DNA from: an uncultured Sphaerochaeta sp.
GTDB lineage: Bacteria; Spirochaetota; Spirochaetia; Sphaerochaetales; Sphaerochaetaceae
NCBI RefSeq assembly: GCF_963677075.1
Contig: NZ_OY781873.1
Span: 1,240,001 to 1,304,000, forward strand
Length of the DNA: 64,000 nt
Direction: 5' to 3'
The notes under the pieces are model-generated. The model ran no database searches. It had not been told where the DNA came from and saw only the letters and a program-made list of their open reading frames with translations. The translations under genes and the position numbers were made by a program. Positions within the stretch are counted from its first letter, which is position 1, and every line of letters begins with the position of its first letter. Below are positions 43,088-51,469 of the stretch, piece by piece.

Positions 43088-43900
43088 ATGAAAACGGGTA
43101 ATCGGGTCCTTAGTGCTGTAGTGTTGGTTTTATGCTTGTTTCTTGCAAGTGGATGTACCTCAGTTCCCAAGGAAGACAATATCTACCAGGTCTCTTTGCT
43201 CAATGCATTGTTGCAGGGAGAGTATGATGGGTTCATATCTGTTGATACCTTGAAGGACCATGGAGATACGGGCATTGGTACCTTTGATACTCTGGATGGG
43301 GAGATGATTTTCCTCGATGGGGAAGTTTATAAAGCCAAGGCTGACGGCTCTGTAGAAATAATAGATGACCAGGTTATGGTGCCCTTTGCTGTTGCAACGA
43401 TGTTTGAACCGGATGTTGTTATGAAACCATATAGTGTGATTGCAGACATTGAGATCTTGAAGAATACGATGGATGCATGTATTGCTGAAACTACCAATGA
43501 TTTCAATCGCTTCTATGTTGCAAAAGTACAAGGATCTTTCAGCCACGTAAGAGTACGGAGTGTTCCATCCCAGAAGAAACCGTACCTACCGCTCTCTGTA
43601 ATCGCAGAATCCCAAAAAGAGTTTGAATATAAGCAAGTGGAGGGGACCATTGTTGCATTCCGCTCTCCCGACTATGTAGAAGGGATCAACCTGCCGGGTT
43701 GGCATCTGCACTTTCTTTCTGAAGATAAAAGCAAGGGTGGGCATCTTTTAGAGGCTGCTCTTATTCAAGGAGAGCTTGAGATGGGAGATATGAAGGAGTT
43801 TCAGCTCATTCTTCCTTCCAGTGGTTCCTTTGCCACAATGGATATTGCTGACGACAGAAGAGAGGAAACGCTCGCTATTGAGGGTGTTGCCAAGCCCTAG
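43088..43900 (+). CDS. budA: Alpha-acetolactate decarboxylase with lipoprotein signal
   Basis: This is a 270-residue enzyme that converts alpha-acetolactate to acetoin. Residues 1-23 form a lipoprotein signal with lipobox LASGC (Cys23). The family core starts IYQVSLLNALLQGEYDGFIS near 32, followed by GDTGIGTFDTLDGEMIFLDG and PFAVATMFEPD. The zinc histidines lie in GWHLHFLSEDKSKGGHLLE near 217-235, with Arg in HVRVRSVP. Most acetolactate decarboxylases are cytoplasmic; a lipid-anchored form is unusual. No acetolactate synthase gene is in the window. The ATG at 43088 is chosen because it gives the intact signal peptide. Confidence 0.9.
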   Translation: MKTGNRVLSAVVLVLCLFLASGCTSVPKEDNIYQVSLLNALLQGEYDGFISVDTLKDHGDTGIGTFDTLDGEMIFLDGEVYKAKADGSVEIIDDQVMVPFAVATMFEPDVVMKPYSVIADIEILKNTMDACIAETTNDFNRFYVAKVQGSFSHVRVRSVPSQKKPYLPLSVIAESQKEFEYKQVEGTIVAFRSPDYVEGINLPGWHLHFLSEDKSKGGHLLEAALIQGELEMGDMKEFQLILPSSGSFATMDIADDRREETLAIEGVAKP

Positions 43901-43968
43901 GGCAGAAAGAGATGCTCATCTGGCTTCCTTCCATACCCTCTGCTATACTGTAGTAGAGGGTTTCCTAT

Positions 43969-44763
43969 ATGAGAAGAATTGGTGTTCACGAGACTCGGTT
44001 CAAGGAATATGGGAATGATGATGTTGTTGCCCTGTTTGCCAGAGCAAGGGAATACGAATACAATCTACTCGAAATCAACGGAGAGCGCTTGCTTTCCCTA
44101 TCTCCCCTTGGGCTCAAACGCATTTCATTGGAGGCAAGGAACTTTCAGCTGGATCTCTCGTATTCACTTTCCCTTGGCCCTCTTTATGATCTTTCATCAC
44201 TGGATGAAGAGGTGAGAAAGAGGGGTCACTTAACAGTTGAGAAAATCATCAGGAATATCGGACAGATGGGAGGGGGGAGCCTGAATGGGCCCTTCTATAC
44301 CGCTTTTCCTCCATTGCTCCACATGGAAAGCCAGAAAGATCGCTTGTTCGAGCAGAGTGTAGGAAGTCTGCGGTCTTTGGCAAATATTGCCGTGGACGAG
44401 GATGTCTTGCTGAACATCCGCCCGGTAAATCGCTACGAACACTTTTTTCTCAACACTGCTTCTGACGCTCTCCAATTTGTTCGGGCTGTAAACCATCCAG
44501 GCTGTGGAATCGATCTTGATACCTTCCACATGAATATCGAGGAATCGGACATACTCGCAGCTTTCGAGCAAGCTGGGTATTACCTACACTGCATCCATAT
44601 CAGGGAGAACAATGGACAAGCGGTTGGCAATGGAGCGTTGCCTTGGGCTCTTATCAAGGAGAGACTCGACCTCATGCACTATGAAGGTCCACTCGTACAT
44701 GCTCCTGAGGCTTTGAAGATTGCACCATTTGAGGGAAAGCAGATCAGGAGATTGCTCAGTTAG
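43969..44763 (+). CDS. Xylose isomerase-like TIM-barrel protein (tagatose 3-epimerase family) without catalytic Glu pair
   Basis: This 264-residue TIM barrel belongs to the AP-endonuclease-2/DTE family. It keeps VNRYEHFFLNTASDAL near 144-159, GIDLDTFHMNIEESD near 172-186 (metal Asp and His), and LHCIHIRENN near 202 (metal His). Where D-tagatose 3-epimerase has Glu in EVVNRFE, this protein has Arg (RPVNRYE). Where it has Glu in VMEPF, this one has Ala (VHAPEA). The metal site may be incomplete, so epimerase activity is doubtful. It lies 68 bp after budA. An isomerase role cannot be assumed. Confidence 0.82.
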   Translation: MRRIGVHETRFKEYGNDDVVALFARAREYEYNLLEINGERLLSLSPLGLKRISLEARNFQLDLSYSLSLGPLYDLSSLDEEVRKRGHLTVEKIIRNIGQMGGGSLNGPFYTAFPPLLHMESQKDRLFEQSVGSLRSLANIAVDEDVLLNIRPVNRYEHFFLNTASDALQFVRAVNHPGCGIDLDTFHMNIEESDILAAFEQAGYYLHCIHIRENNGQAVGNGALPWALIKERLDLMHYEGPLVHAPEALKIAPFEGKQIRRLLS

Positions 44764-44812
44764 GAGCTTTCCTTCCTTCCTGAAATTAGGTAGGCTGTTT
44801 GCAGGAGTAGAT

Positions 44813-45136
44813 ATGAACAGATTGAAATATGATGATGCCACTACAATTACCATGGCCCCTGGCGTATCCAGAAGGGTTCTCTCCCATACTCCAGAGCTGA
44901 TGTTGGTTGAAGTAACCTTTGCCTCCGGTGCGGTAGTACCAGTCCATAAGCACCCTCATCAACAAATAAGCTATATCAAGTCAGGACGATTCTCCTTTAC
45001 AGGCAATGGGTCATCTGAAGAAGCAGGACCTGGTGATTCTTTGGCCTTTGCCTCGAATGTGGAACATGGTGTCACCTGTTTGGAAGATGGTGTGGTACTC
45101 GATTGCTTTTCACCTGCACGAGAGGATTTTCTCTAG
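44813..45136 (+). CDS. Cupin-domain protein
   Basis: This is a 107-residue single cupin. Motif 1 is VPVHKHPHQQISYIKSGRF near 43-61, giving two His and a Gln in the usual Glu position. Motif 2 is DSLAFASNVEHGVTCLEDG near 76-94 with the third His. Its beta-barrel resembles small cupins (KdgF/RmlC-like) that ring-open or epimerise sugars, but no substrate is assignable. It follows the TIM-barrel gene by 49 bp, with CAGGAG before the ATG. Confidence 0.83.
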   Translation: MNRLKYDDATTITMAPGVSRRVLSHTPELMLVEVTFASGAVVPVHKHPHQQISYIKSGRFSFTGNGSSEEAGPGDSLAFASNVEHGVTCLEDGVVLDCFSPAREDFL

Positions 45137-45268
45137 GTTTCCTGGATAAATACCCCAACAAAGGGGTACATTCCCTTATGCATGTTTATCTTTCTGCACT
45201 CAGCCTCTCGATTTGCCGGTAGTAGAGGATTTTTATATGTTATAGGAATAAACCAAGGAGGTTTTTTC

Positions 45269-46438
45269 ATGAACATGACCTATTTTCTTCCAACGAAACT
45301 TGTTTTCGGACAGAATACTCTTTCAACGCTCCACGAGCAGTCACTTCCCGGCAAGAAAGCCTTAATTGTTATATCCAGTGGAACATCGACCCGTAAATAC
45401 GGCTATCTCGGCCAAGTTGAAGATCAGTTGAAACAAGCTGATGTCTCATACGAAGTATTTGACAAGATCCTTCCCAACCCAGTGAAGCGGCATGTAGAAG
45501 AAGGTTCTGCACTTGCCAAGGAGAAAGGCTGTGACTTTGTCATCGGTCTTGGTGGTGGATCGGTCATTGACTCAGCGAAAGCAATTGCCATCATGGCAAC
45601 CAATGATGGAGATCTTTGGGACTATATCAGCGGAGGCTCTGGCAAGGGCAAGCCCATGAGTAAAAAACCACTGCCCATTGTTGCTATTACCACCACAGCC
45701 GGAACCGGTACGGAGGTAGACCCTTGGTTGGTTATTACCAAGGAAGAGACCAATGAGAAGATTGGTATGGGAACTGAGGATACCTTTCCCACACTCAGTA
45801 TTGTCGACCCAACACTGATGGTTAGTGTTCCTCCCCAGCTCACAGCATTCCAAGGTTTCGATGCACTCTTTCACAGCACAGAAGGGTATCTCAATAAGAC
45901 AGCAAATACATTCAGTGACCTCTATAGCCTGGAAGCAATCCGGCTAATCGGAAAAAGCCTAAGAACAGCTGTAGCGGACGGCAAGAATCTTGCAGCACGT
46001 GAAGATGTAGCCCTAGCAAATACTCTTGCAGGTCTTGTTGAATGGACCAGTGGATGTATCAGCGAACACTCACTGGAGCATGCCATGAGTGCCTTCCACC
46101 CTGAGCTTGCTCATGGTGCAGGCTTGATTATGATAAGCAAGGCCTACTACACCCATATTGCAGAGAACCACATTGCAGATGAGCGAATGGTAGCCATGGC
46201 TAAGGCTCTTGGCAGGGAAGATGCAACTGAGGCGATGGATTTTGTGAGAGCCTTGGAAGATCTCCAGAAGGATTGTGGGGTAGCAGACCTCAAGATGAGT
46301 GACTATGGCATGAAGGAGGAAGAGATTCCTTCGATGGTGAAGAATGCCAGAGAGAACATGGGTGGTCTGTTCGAGGTTGACCCGATGATACTCAGCGATG
46401 AGGATTGTCTCAAGATTTTCCAGCAATCGTTTAAGTAA
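45269..46438 (+). CDS. Iron-containing alcohol dehydrogenase
   Basis: This is a 389-residue group III (Fe-dependent) alcohol dehydrogenase. The NAD motif is FVIGLGGGSVIDSAKAIAIM near 92-111, with TTTAGTGTEVDPW near 140. The metal ligands are Asp near 195 (DPTLMVSVP region), and His in GFDALFHSTEGYL and SLEHAMSAFHPELAHGAGL near 265-283. It probably reduces aldehydes such as acetaldehyde, butyraldehyde or lactaldehyde to regenerate NAD during fermentation. AAGGAGG precedes the ATG. Its stop is nine bases from the convergent chromate transporter. Confidence 0.93.
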   Translation: MNMTYFLPTKLVFGQNTLSTLHEQSLPGKKALIVISSGTSTRKYGYLGQVEDQLKQADVSYEVFDKILPNPVKRHVEEGSALAKEKGCDFVIGLGGGSVIDSAKAIAIMATNDGDLWDYISGGSGKGKPMSKKPLPIVAITTTAGTGTEVDPWLVITKEETNEKIGMGTEDTFPTLSIVDPTLMVSVPPQLTAFQGFDALFHSTEGYLNKTANTFSDLYSLEAIRLIGKSLRTAVADGKNLAAREDVALANTLAGLVEWTSGCISEHSLEHAMSAFHPELAHGAGLIMISKAYYTHIAENHIADERMVAMAKALGREDATEAMDFVRALEDLQKDCGVADLKMSDYGMKEEEIPSMVKNARENMGGLFEVDPMILSDEDCLKIFQQSFK

Positions 46439-46447
46439 ACAACCAAG

Positions 46448-47620
46448 TTACAGGATAATTCCCGCTCCCAGTACCGCAAGTACGATCAAGGGGGCGGGTA
46501 TTTTTCGTGTAAGCAACAAGAGCACCGTGGTGAGGAGTACAAGGAAATTCTCAAGGCTTAATCCACTTTTCTGCAATAGCAGAATTGCTGCCGTAGTGAT
46601 GAGCCCCCCTGCCACTGCATTGACTCCTCTCAGGGATAGTCTTACTGCCTTGATCCCCTTCAACTTCTCCCATACAGGATAGACATAGAATATAAGTAGT
46701 GTTCCCGGAAGGAAAATTCCAATTGCTGAGAGTAAGGCAGCTGCAATCTGGAACAGATAACCATGTCCACGGGCTGCCATGCCTCCTGCATAGGCGCTGA
46801 AGCTGAACATCGGGCCGGGTAACCCTTGGACCAGACCGTATCCGGTGAGAAACTCCTCATTGCTCATGTACCCCTTTGTTTCCACCAATTCTGCGATCAT
46901 GACGGGGACTACCACCTGTCCTCCTCCGAATACCAGGTAACCGTAGCGGTAGAATGCCTCAAACAGCGTGATAAGCAGGTGATGGGTTAGGGTAGCGAGA
47001 AGCAATGATCCGGCAGCAAAGCAGGCAAACCATACAAGGTAGTGCCAAGGAGGATTGAGCTTTGTTTTCTGGAATAAGTCTGTTTCCCTGCTGCTGACCA
47101 CAGAAATGATTCCCCCAATGATGAGAACCAAGGGGAAAATCCAAGGAGAGCGTATAAAATACGTAGTAACAGCACCAAACATGAAGAGTGTATAACTTGT
47201 TATGTCTATCAACACTTTTTTCCCGATACGGTAGGCAGCGAGAACAATGAATCCTACCGCCATTGGGCCGATAAAGCGAAGGATTTTGCCGGATATCTGC
47301 AACTCCTCAAGTATTTGATAGAGAAATGACAGTGCAGTCATGATCAGCACAACTGGTAATGCCCAGACCATCAGGGTGAAGAATGCAAGGAGTGGTCCAC
47401 CAATTCGGTAGCCAACCGAGACAATGGTCTGCGTGCTGGTCGGGCCAGGGAGTATGCTGTTTAGGGCGAGTAGTTCTACAAGGTCCTCTTCTTCTAGATA
47501 GTGCTTCTTGGTCACAAGGTGGTCAAGGAATACCCCGAAGTGTGCCTCCGGTCCTCCATAGGCCCCCAAACTGCAGATCAAGACATCTTTGAGGAAGTGT
47601 CGATAGTTCACCGTTGCCAT
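46448..47620 (-). CDS. chrA: Chromate transporter (ChrA family, two-domain)
   Basis: This is a 390-residue membrane protein with two homologous CHR domains. Domain 1 carries LGAYGGPEAHFGVF near 20-33 and LALNSILPGPTSTQT near 46-60. Domain 2 carries YLVFGGGQVVVPVMI near 225-239 and YGLVQGLPGPMFSFSAYAGG near 260. ChrA exports chromate, likely by proton antiport; many members in anaerobes have unknown physiological substrates. AGGAGG precedes the ATG at 47620. It diverges from a small flavoprotein gene. Confidence 0.92.
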   Translation of the reverse strand: MATVNYRHFLKDVLICSLGAYGGPEAHFGVFLDHLVTKKHYLEEEDLVELLALNSILPGPTSTQTIVSVGYRIGGPLLAFFTLMVWALPVVLIMTALSFLYQILEELQISGKILRFIGPMAVGFIVLAAYRIGKKVLIDITSYTLFMFGAVTTYFIRSPWIFPLVLIIGGIISVVSSRETDLFQKTKLNPPWHYLVWFACFAAGSLLLATLTHHLLITLFEAFYRYGYLVFGGGQVVVPVMIAELVETKGYMSNEEFLTGYGLVQGLPGPMFSFSAYAGGMAARGHGYLFQIAAALLSAIGIFLPGTLLIFYVYPVWEKLKGIKAVRLSLRGVNAVAGGLITTAAILLLQKSGLSLENFLVLLTTVLLLLTRKIPAPLIVLAVLGAGIIL

Positions 47621-47715
47621 GCAAGCCTCCTCAAGCAGGGAATTGCTTGTGTTGATACTAATATGCTTGTAACCGATAGGCAAGAAGCATAGTATGGGTT
47701 ATTGGAGGATATATT

Positions 47716-48087
47716 ATGTTGCCAAACACAATCACTGAGGCTTGGAAGAATAAACAGCCAGCTATTGTACTTACTACCGTTGACGAGCAAGGGATGCCAA
47801 ACAGCATTTACGCAACCTGTACTGATCTCTATCAGGATAATGAAATTGTCATAGCCAACAACTACTTCGACAAGACGAAGCATAATATTGATACGGGAAC
47901 AAAAGCCTCCGTGCTTTTTATTACAGAGGAAGGTAAGTCATATCAACTGAAAGGTGAGGTAAGCTACCACACAGAGGGTGCCTACTATGATTTCATGAAG
48001 GCCTTTAATCCTGTTAAACACCCCGGACACGGAGCACTGGTACTCCATGCCCAAGCGGGTTTTAGCGGTCAGGAACAGTTGTTCTAG
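47716..48087 (+). CDS. Pyridoxamine 5'-phosphate oxidase-family FMN-binding protein
   Basis: This is a 123-residue split-barrel flavin-binding protein. The first strands are PAIVLTTVDEQGMPNSIYATC near 15-35, a typical FMN-phosphate loop is NNYFDKTKHNIDTGTKASVLF near 48-68, and the C-terminal barrel strand follows. The family includes many small oxidoreductases of unknown substrate. Its stop overlaps the convergent nitronate-monooxygenase-like gene by four bases. Confidence 0.85.
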   Translation: MLPNTITEAWKNKQPAIVLTTVDEQGMPNSIYATCTDLYQDNEIVIANNYFDKTKHNIDTGTKASVLFITEEGKSYQLKGEVSYHTEGAYYDFMKAFNPVKHPGHGALVLHAQAGFSGQEQLF

Positions 48088-49517
48088 TGAGCCAGGTGTG
48101 AGGAGAGCACAAGCTTCTCCTTCACCGTCAAACGAAGCACTTCTTCCTGTGAGACAAGCTTGCTGTACTGTTTTTTCAATGCAGTAATGACATCTCTCTG
48201 GCTAGGAAGTGCTTCCAATGCTTGCTCATAACGTTCTGTGAGTTCTTTCAGCAAGGCTTCTCTTTTTCCGTACGCATCAAGCAAGGCTTTCACTGTATCC
48301 AGCAGTTCGGTCAGCTTGGCCTGTACATTCAGCTGGTATCCTCGCTGTAGCTCTTCAACCAAGGTAGCTACCGGTATAATTCTTTTTACCCGATAGGCAT
48401 TGCTGCCTGCAAATACATATCCGCTATTCAGCAATCCTCTTCTTGCATTGTTCAATGCAATGGAGATGCAGTAGTTCGCTTGCTCTGCCTTGCAGGTGGC
48501 AAGACACTTCCAAGCACAGCGGAATGAGGGATTGTTTCCTGCTTCACTATCAAGGATGAACTGGTTGCGAATTGCACGACCAGGCATTCCAACGGGACTC
48601 TTGATGAGACCGATTTGTTCCTTCGTGCAGGAAACATAAGCTTCCTTGAAACGGATATCGGCATCACATTCATCAGTTGCTACAAAACGGGTTGCCATCT
48701 GTACGGCACTAGCACCGAGGCTTAATACCTTGTAGATATCCTTTCCAGTATAGACACCACCTCCTGCAATTACAGGAATGGCGACACCCTTGCTCTTCTC
48801 GAAAGGTTTCAGTGCTTCTACAACCAAGGGAACAATGGCCTCGAGTTGGTACTCTGGGTCGTCCAATTGCTCGGCGGTAAATCCAAGGTGTCCGCCTGCC
48901 TTTGGCCCTTCCACCACGACAGCATCCGGGGTGTCTTTATACAGCTTCTCCCACATGCGGAAGATCATCTGGGCAGCTCGTGCAGAGCTTACGATTGGGG
49001 CAAGTTTAACGTTTGCCTCTCTGAGTGCTTCAACCGGTATGTTCTTGATCGGGAGGCCCGCTCCAAGAAAAACGATATCAACCTTCTCTTCAATGGCTAC
49101 ATCGAGGAGTTGATGGAAATCATTCACAGCGACCATGATGTTCACCCCAATAATTCCATCACTCAAGCTTCTGGCTTTACGGATTTCATTCCTGAATGCC
49201 CTGAGATTGGCAGCTCTACCGTCCTCATAGTAGTCTTTCTCAAGCAGTCCGATTCCATTGGCAGCAATTACCCCGATACCTCCGGCATTGGCAACAGCCG
49301 AGGCCAGAGAGGAGAGTGAGATTCCAACTCCCATACCCCCTTGTACAATAGGGGTCTTCGCCACAAGGTTTCCGATTCTCAGTTCCGGCCAGGTAATTTT
49401 TGAACTGAGTATTTTCTCAATAGCAGGCTTGACCTCCCCTAGATGCAGTTGTTGCACACAATGGTGCAATACGCTCTTGAGATTTGTATGTAATGTTTCT
49501 AAATCCGGTATTGTCAT
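48084..49517 (-). CDS. Nitronate monooxygenase-family flavoprotein (PfaD-like) with Cys cluster
   Basis: This is a 477-residue FMN-dependent TIM barrel. The family start is AKTPIVQGGMGVGISLSSLASAVANAGGIGVIAA near 53-86 (two strands and helix). VVVEGPKAGGHLGF near 198 contains the catalytic His region, with IPVIAGGGVYTGKDIYKVLSLGASAVQMATRF near 246-277. An inserted segment has four cysteines, CAWKCLATCKAEQANYC near 335-351, which could hold an Fe-S cluster. The last 85 residues are helical and may be a coiled coil. It is longer than usual (about 350). Substrate is unknown. Confidence 0.82.
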   Translation of the reverse strand: MTIPDLETLHTNLKSVLHHCVQQLHLGEVKPAIEKILSSKITWPELRIGNLVAKTPIVQGGMGVGISLSSLASAVANAGGIGVIAANGIGLLEKDYYEDGRAANLRAFRNEIRKARSLSDGIIGVNIMVAVNDFHQLLDVAIEEKVDIVFLGAGLPIKNIPVEALREANVKLAPIVSSARAAQMIFRMWEKLYKDTPDAVVVEGPKAGGHLGFTAEQLDDPEYQLEAIVPLVVEALKPFEKSKGVAIPVIAGGGVYTGKDIYKVLSLGASAVQMATRFVATDECDADIRFKEAYVSCTKEQIGLIKSPVGMPGRAIRNQFILDSEAGNNPSFRCAWKCLATCKAEQANYCISIALNNARRGLLNSGYVFAGSNAYRVKRIIPVATLVEELQRGYQLNVQAKLTELLDTVKALLDAYGKREALLKELTERYEQALEALPSQRDVITALKKQYSKLVSQEEVLRLTVKEKLVLSSHLAH

Positions 49518-49550
49518 GCTACATTCCTTTATTGCAGGTACTAGTATTGC

Positions 49551-49589
49551 CTAACATTAACATAATTACAGTTTTTGTAATAGTGTTAG
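49551..49589. promoter_or_regulatory. Nested inverted repeats, candidate operator
   Basis: The inner dyad is ATTACA-N5-TGTAAT (49565-49581), and an outer CTAACA/TGTTAG pair lies at 49551 and 49589. It sits in the 228-bp gap between the divergent flavoprotein and the 120-residue protein gene. The flavoprotein start is about 35 bp away, so it could control that gene. I see nothing else in 49590-49745. Confidence 0.4.
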
Positions 49590-49745
49590 AAAAGATTCTT
49601 TTCCCCTGTTCCCTCATTAAGTCTTCATCGTAGCGGAGTAGATATTGCAGAGAATATAAAGACCTGTCAGAGAAATGGGTAGACGCCACGTAGAGTAAAT
49701 TGTGTTTTCTAGACGAAAGCAGTGGATTTTAAGTAGTATGGAAGA

Positions 49746-50108
49746 ATGAATATGATGCTTTTGGAAGAGCAGGAGAAAGGAAGAGCTTCCTTTCTCTCTA
49801 CAATTAAAAAGTTGGAGAAAACCATATTAGCCCTTCAGGGAAAAGGAGCCTCCACGGCATTGGCCGAGAGACGCCTGCGTGCATATCGGCTAGGGTTTGC
49901 TGTACTCTTTGCTGATGCTTCATTATATAGCATAGATGAGCTCAAGGAAGGTCATGCGGTTCTCTCGGGTCTTATTCCTTCCTTGGAGAGGTCATACGTA
50001 AAACTAGTTCATGGGAGTCCTCAAAGGACCCTGCTGGAGAGAAGAATCAGTTCAATGCGAGTTGCGATCAGGGCGATTGACCAGCTTCTCGGCGAGCACA
50101 CTTCGTAA
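49746..50108 (+). CDS. Small helical protein of unknown function
   Basis: This 120-residue protein has no family I recognise. It is predicted almost wholly helical and basic, rich in Leu, Glu, Lys and Arg, with heptad-like spacing in STIKKLEKTILALQ near 18-31 and LERRISSMRVAIRAI near 97-111. It has no signal peptide or membrane span. Its last 57 bp overlap the convergent amidohydrolase gene, so one of the two 3' ends may be mis-assigned. GGAAG lies before the start, and downstream in-frame ATGs at 49752 and 49755 are alternatives. Confidence 0.55.
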   Translation: MNMMLLEEQEKGRASFLSTIKKLEKTILALQGKGASTALAERRLRAYRLGFAVLFADASLYSIDELKEGHAVLSGLIPSLERSYVKLVHGSPQRTLLERRISSMRVAIRAIDQLLGEHTS

Positions 50109-51344
50109 AATCGCCGAATATTCCATCTCCAGTTTTTCCTCATCGATCGTAAGGCATCGTCCTTCCTGTATTATCCACCGTCCACCGAGCATAACGTGTT
50201 TGATCATGGAGGGTCGGGTATGAAGCAAGGTATTGTAGGCGACATTGGAAAATCCCTGCGTTTTTATAAGCGGGGAGAGTGCAAGCCCGTCCTCCACGAA
50301 GAGCATGTCGGCCGGAGCTCCAACAGCAATCGTCCCCTGGTATCCTGAAGAAGAAGCTATCGGGGCTGCTGCGTTGGTTGCCATATTCCAGACATGGGAT
50401 GCCCCGAAGTGTTCGCTCTTGTTGCTCTGTTTCAGCTCAGCATAGGTGGTACGCATGACTTCCCAGATGTCATGGGTGAGGAAATCGGTTCCCAGTGTGA
50501 TGTGAGCACCTCTCTCCAAAAGGTCAACAAGGTTCATGGTGCGTGCACCAGAGATAAGGTTGGAAACCGGGCAGTGCACGATTGTTGCTTTGCTTGAAGC
50601 AAGCATTGCGCGGTCCCTCTCAGAAGTCTCCACACAATGGAACAGTATCGTTTGCTTGCCGAGTAGGGCTTTCTTCTCCAGCAATTCCACAGTGGACATG
50701 CCAAATTTCCTGAGTATTTCTTCCCTCCTGAAGCGTGTCTCCAGACAATGGGTCATGAGTGGCCAAGCAGTTTTCTCAACTCTTTGGATTGCCTCCTGCA
50801 GACCTTTCCCATCCAGGTCCTCTTCTTCTGGTAAATGGGTACCACGCTGTATGTGCGTGCAGGTAAGTTCATGGCTTGGATTCTCGTCATACCAATCAAC
50901 CAAGGCCTTGATACCGATCTTCTCAGCACATGCTTCCAGAATCCCACTACTCTCATCAGCCTGTCCTGTCTCTACGATGAAGCCAACACCTGATTTCACA
51001 TATTGCAAATAGGCATACAGAACCAGCGTTTCAAATGCGGGTGTTCCTACACTGTTGTCGAGATACTCAAACAGATCTGATTGCAGTCTTCCTTGTTCTG
51101 TCTCGTTACACCAATTATGGAGGCTCATATCGCTGAACAGTCCCCTGAGCAGCGTGTCTGGTGTATGCACATGACAATCAGCAAGGGCGGGGTAAATCAG
51201 GAAGGCTGAACAATCGATTACTTCTTCTTCCGATTTTTCATGCAAGGAATCCTCAATATCGGTGATTGTGCCTTCTTCAATTCTTATGTCTTTCTTGTGC
51301 AGAGAGTAATCTGGTCCCAGAAAACGTGTTTGTTTGAGTATCAT
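50052..51344 (-). CDS. Amidohydrolase (TRZ/ATZ/guanine deaminase-like)
   Basis: This is a 430-residue metal-dependent hydrolase of the amidohydrolase superfamily. HxH is in LADCHVHTPDTLLRG near 54-68, with a His in LMTHCLETRF near 195. A further His is in ILFHCVETSERD near 232 and the Asp in TLGTDFLTHDIWE near 280. The layout fits aminohydrolases acting on purines, triazines or related rings. It is near the purine-associated xanthine dehydrogenase but on a separate transcript, so a purine role is only suggested. No good ribosome-binding site precedes the ATG. Confidence 0.85.
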   Translation of the reverse strand: MILKQTRFLGPDYSLHKKDIRIEEGTITDIEDSLHEKSEEEVIDCSAFLIYPALADCHVHTPDTLLRGLFSDMSLHNWCNETEQGRLQSDLFEYLDNSVGTPAFETLVLYAYLQYVKSGVGFIVETGQADESSGILEACAEKIGIKALVDWYDENPSHELTCTHIQRGTHLPEEEDLDGKGLQEAIQRVEKTAWPLMTHCLETRFRREEILRKFGMSTVELLEKKALLGKQTILFHCVETSERDRAMLASSKATIVHCPVSNLISGARTMNLVDLLERGAHITLGTDFLTHDIWEVMRTTYAELKQSNKSEHFGASHVWNMATNAAAPIASSSGYQGTIAVGAPADMLFVEDGLALSPLIKTQGFSNVAYNTLLHTRPSMIKHVMLGGRWIIQEGRCLTIDEEKLEMEYSAILRSVLAEKLVNRPDRNSH

Positions 51345-51433
51345 GCGTAAACCATATCATCTGCTTTTATTGCTTCCAAGTAAAAGATGGCACTTTTGGT
51401 ATGGATTTCTATACAAAGTGCCCAATTATGATA

Positions 51434-51455
51434 GAGAGCCCCCTAGGGAGCTCTC
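51434..51455 (-). terminator. Hairpin terminator after the AraC-type gene
   Basis: GAGAGC and GCTCTC flank a GC-rich inner stem with one mismatch, 15 bp after the stop at 51470. The downstream T-run on the minus strand is weak. Confidence 0.5.
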
Positions 51456-51469
51456 AAAATGAGAAATAA

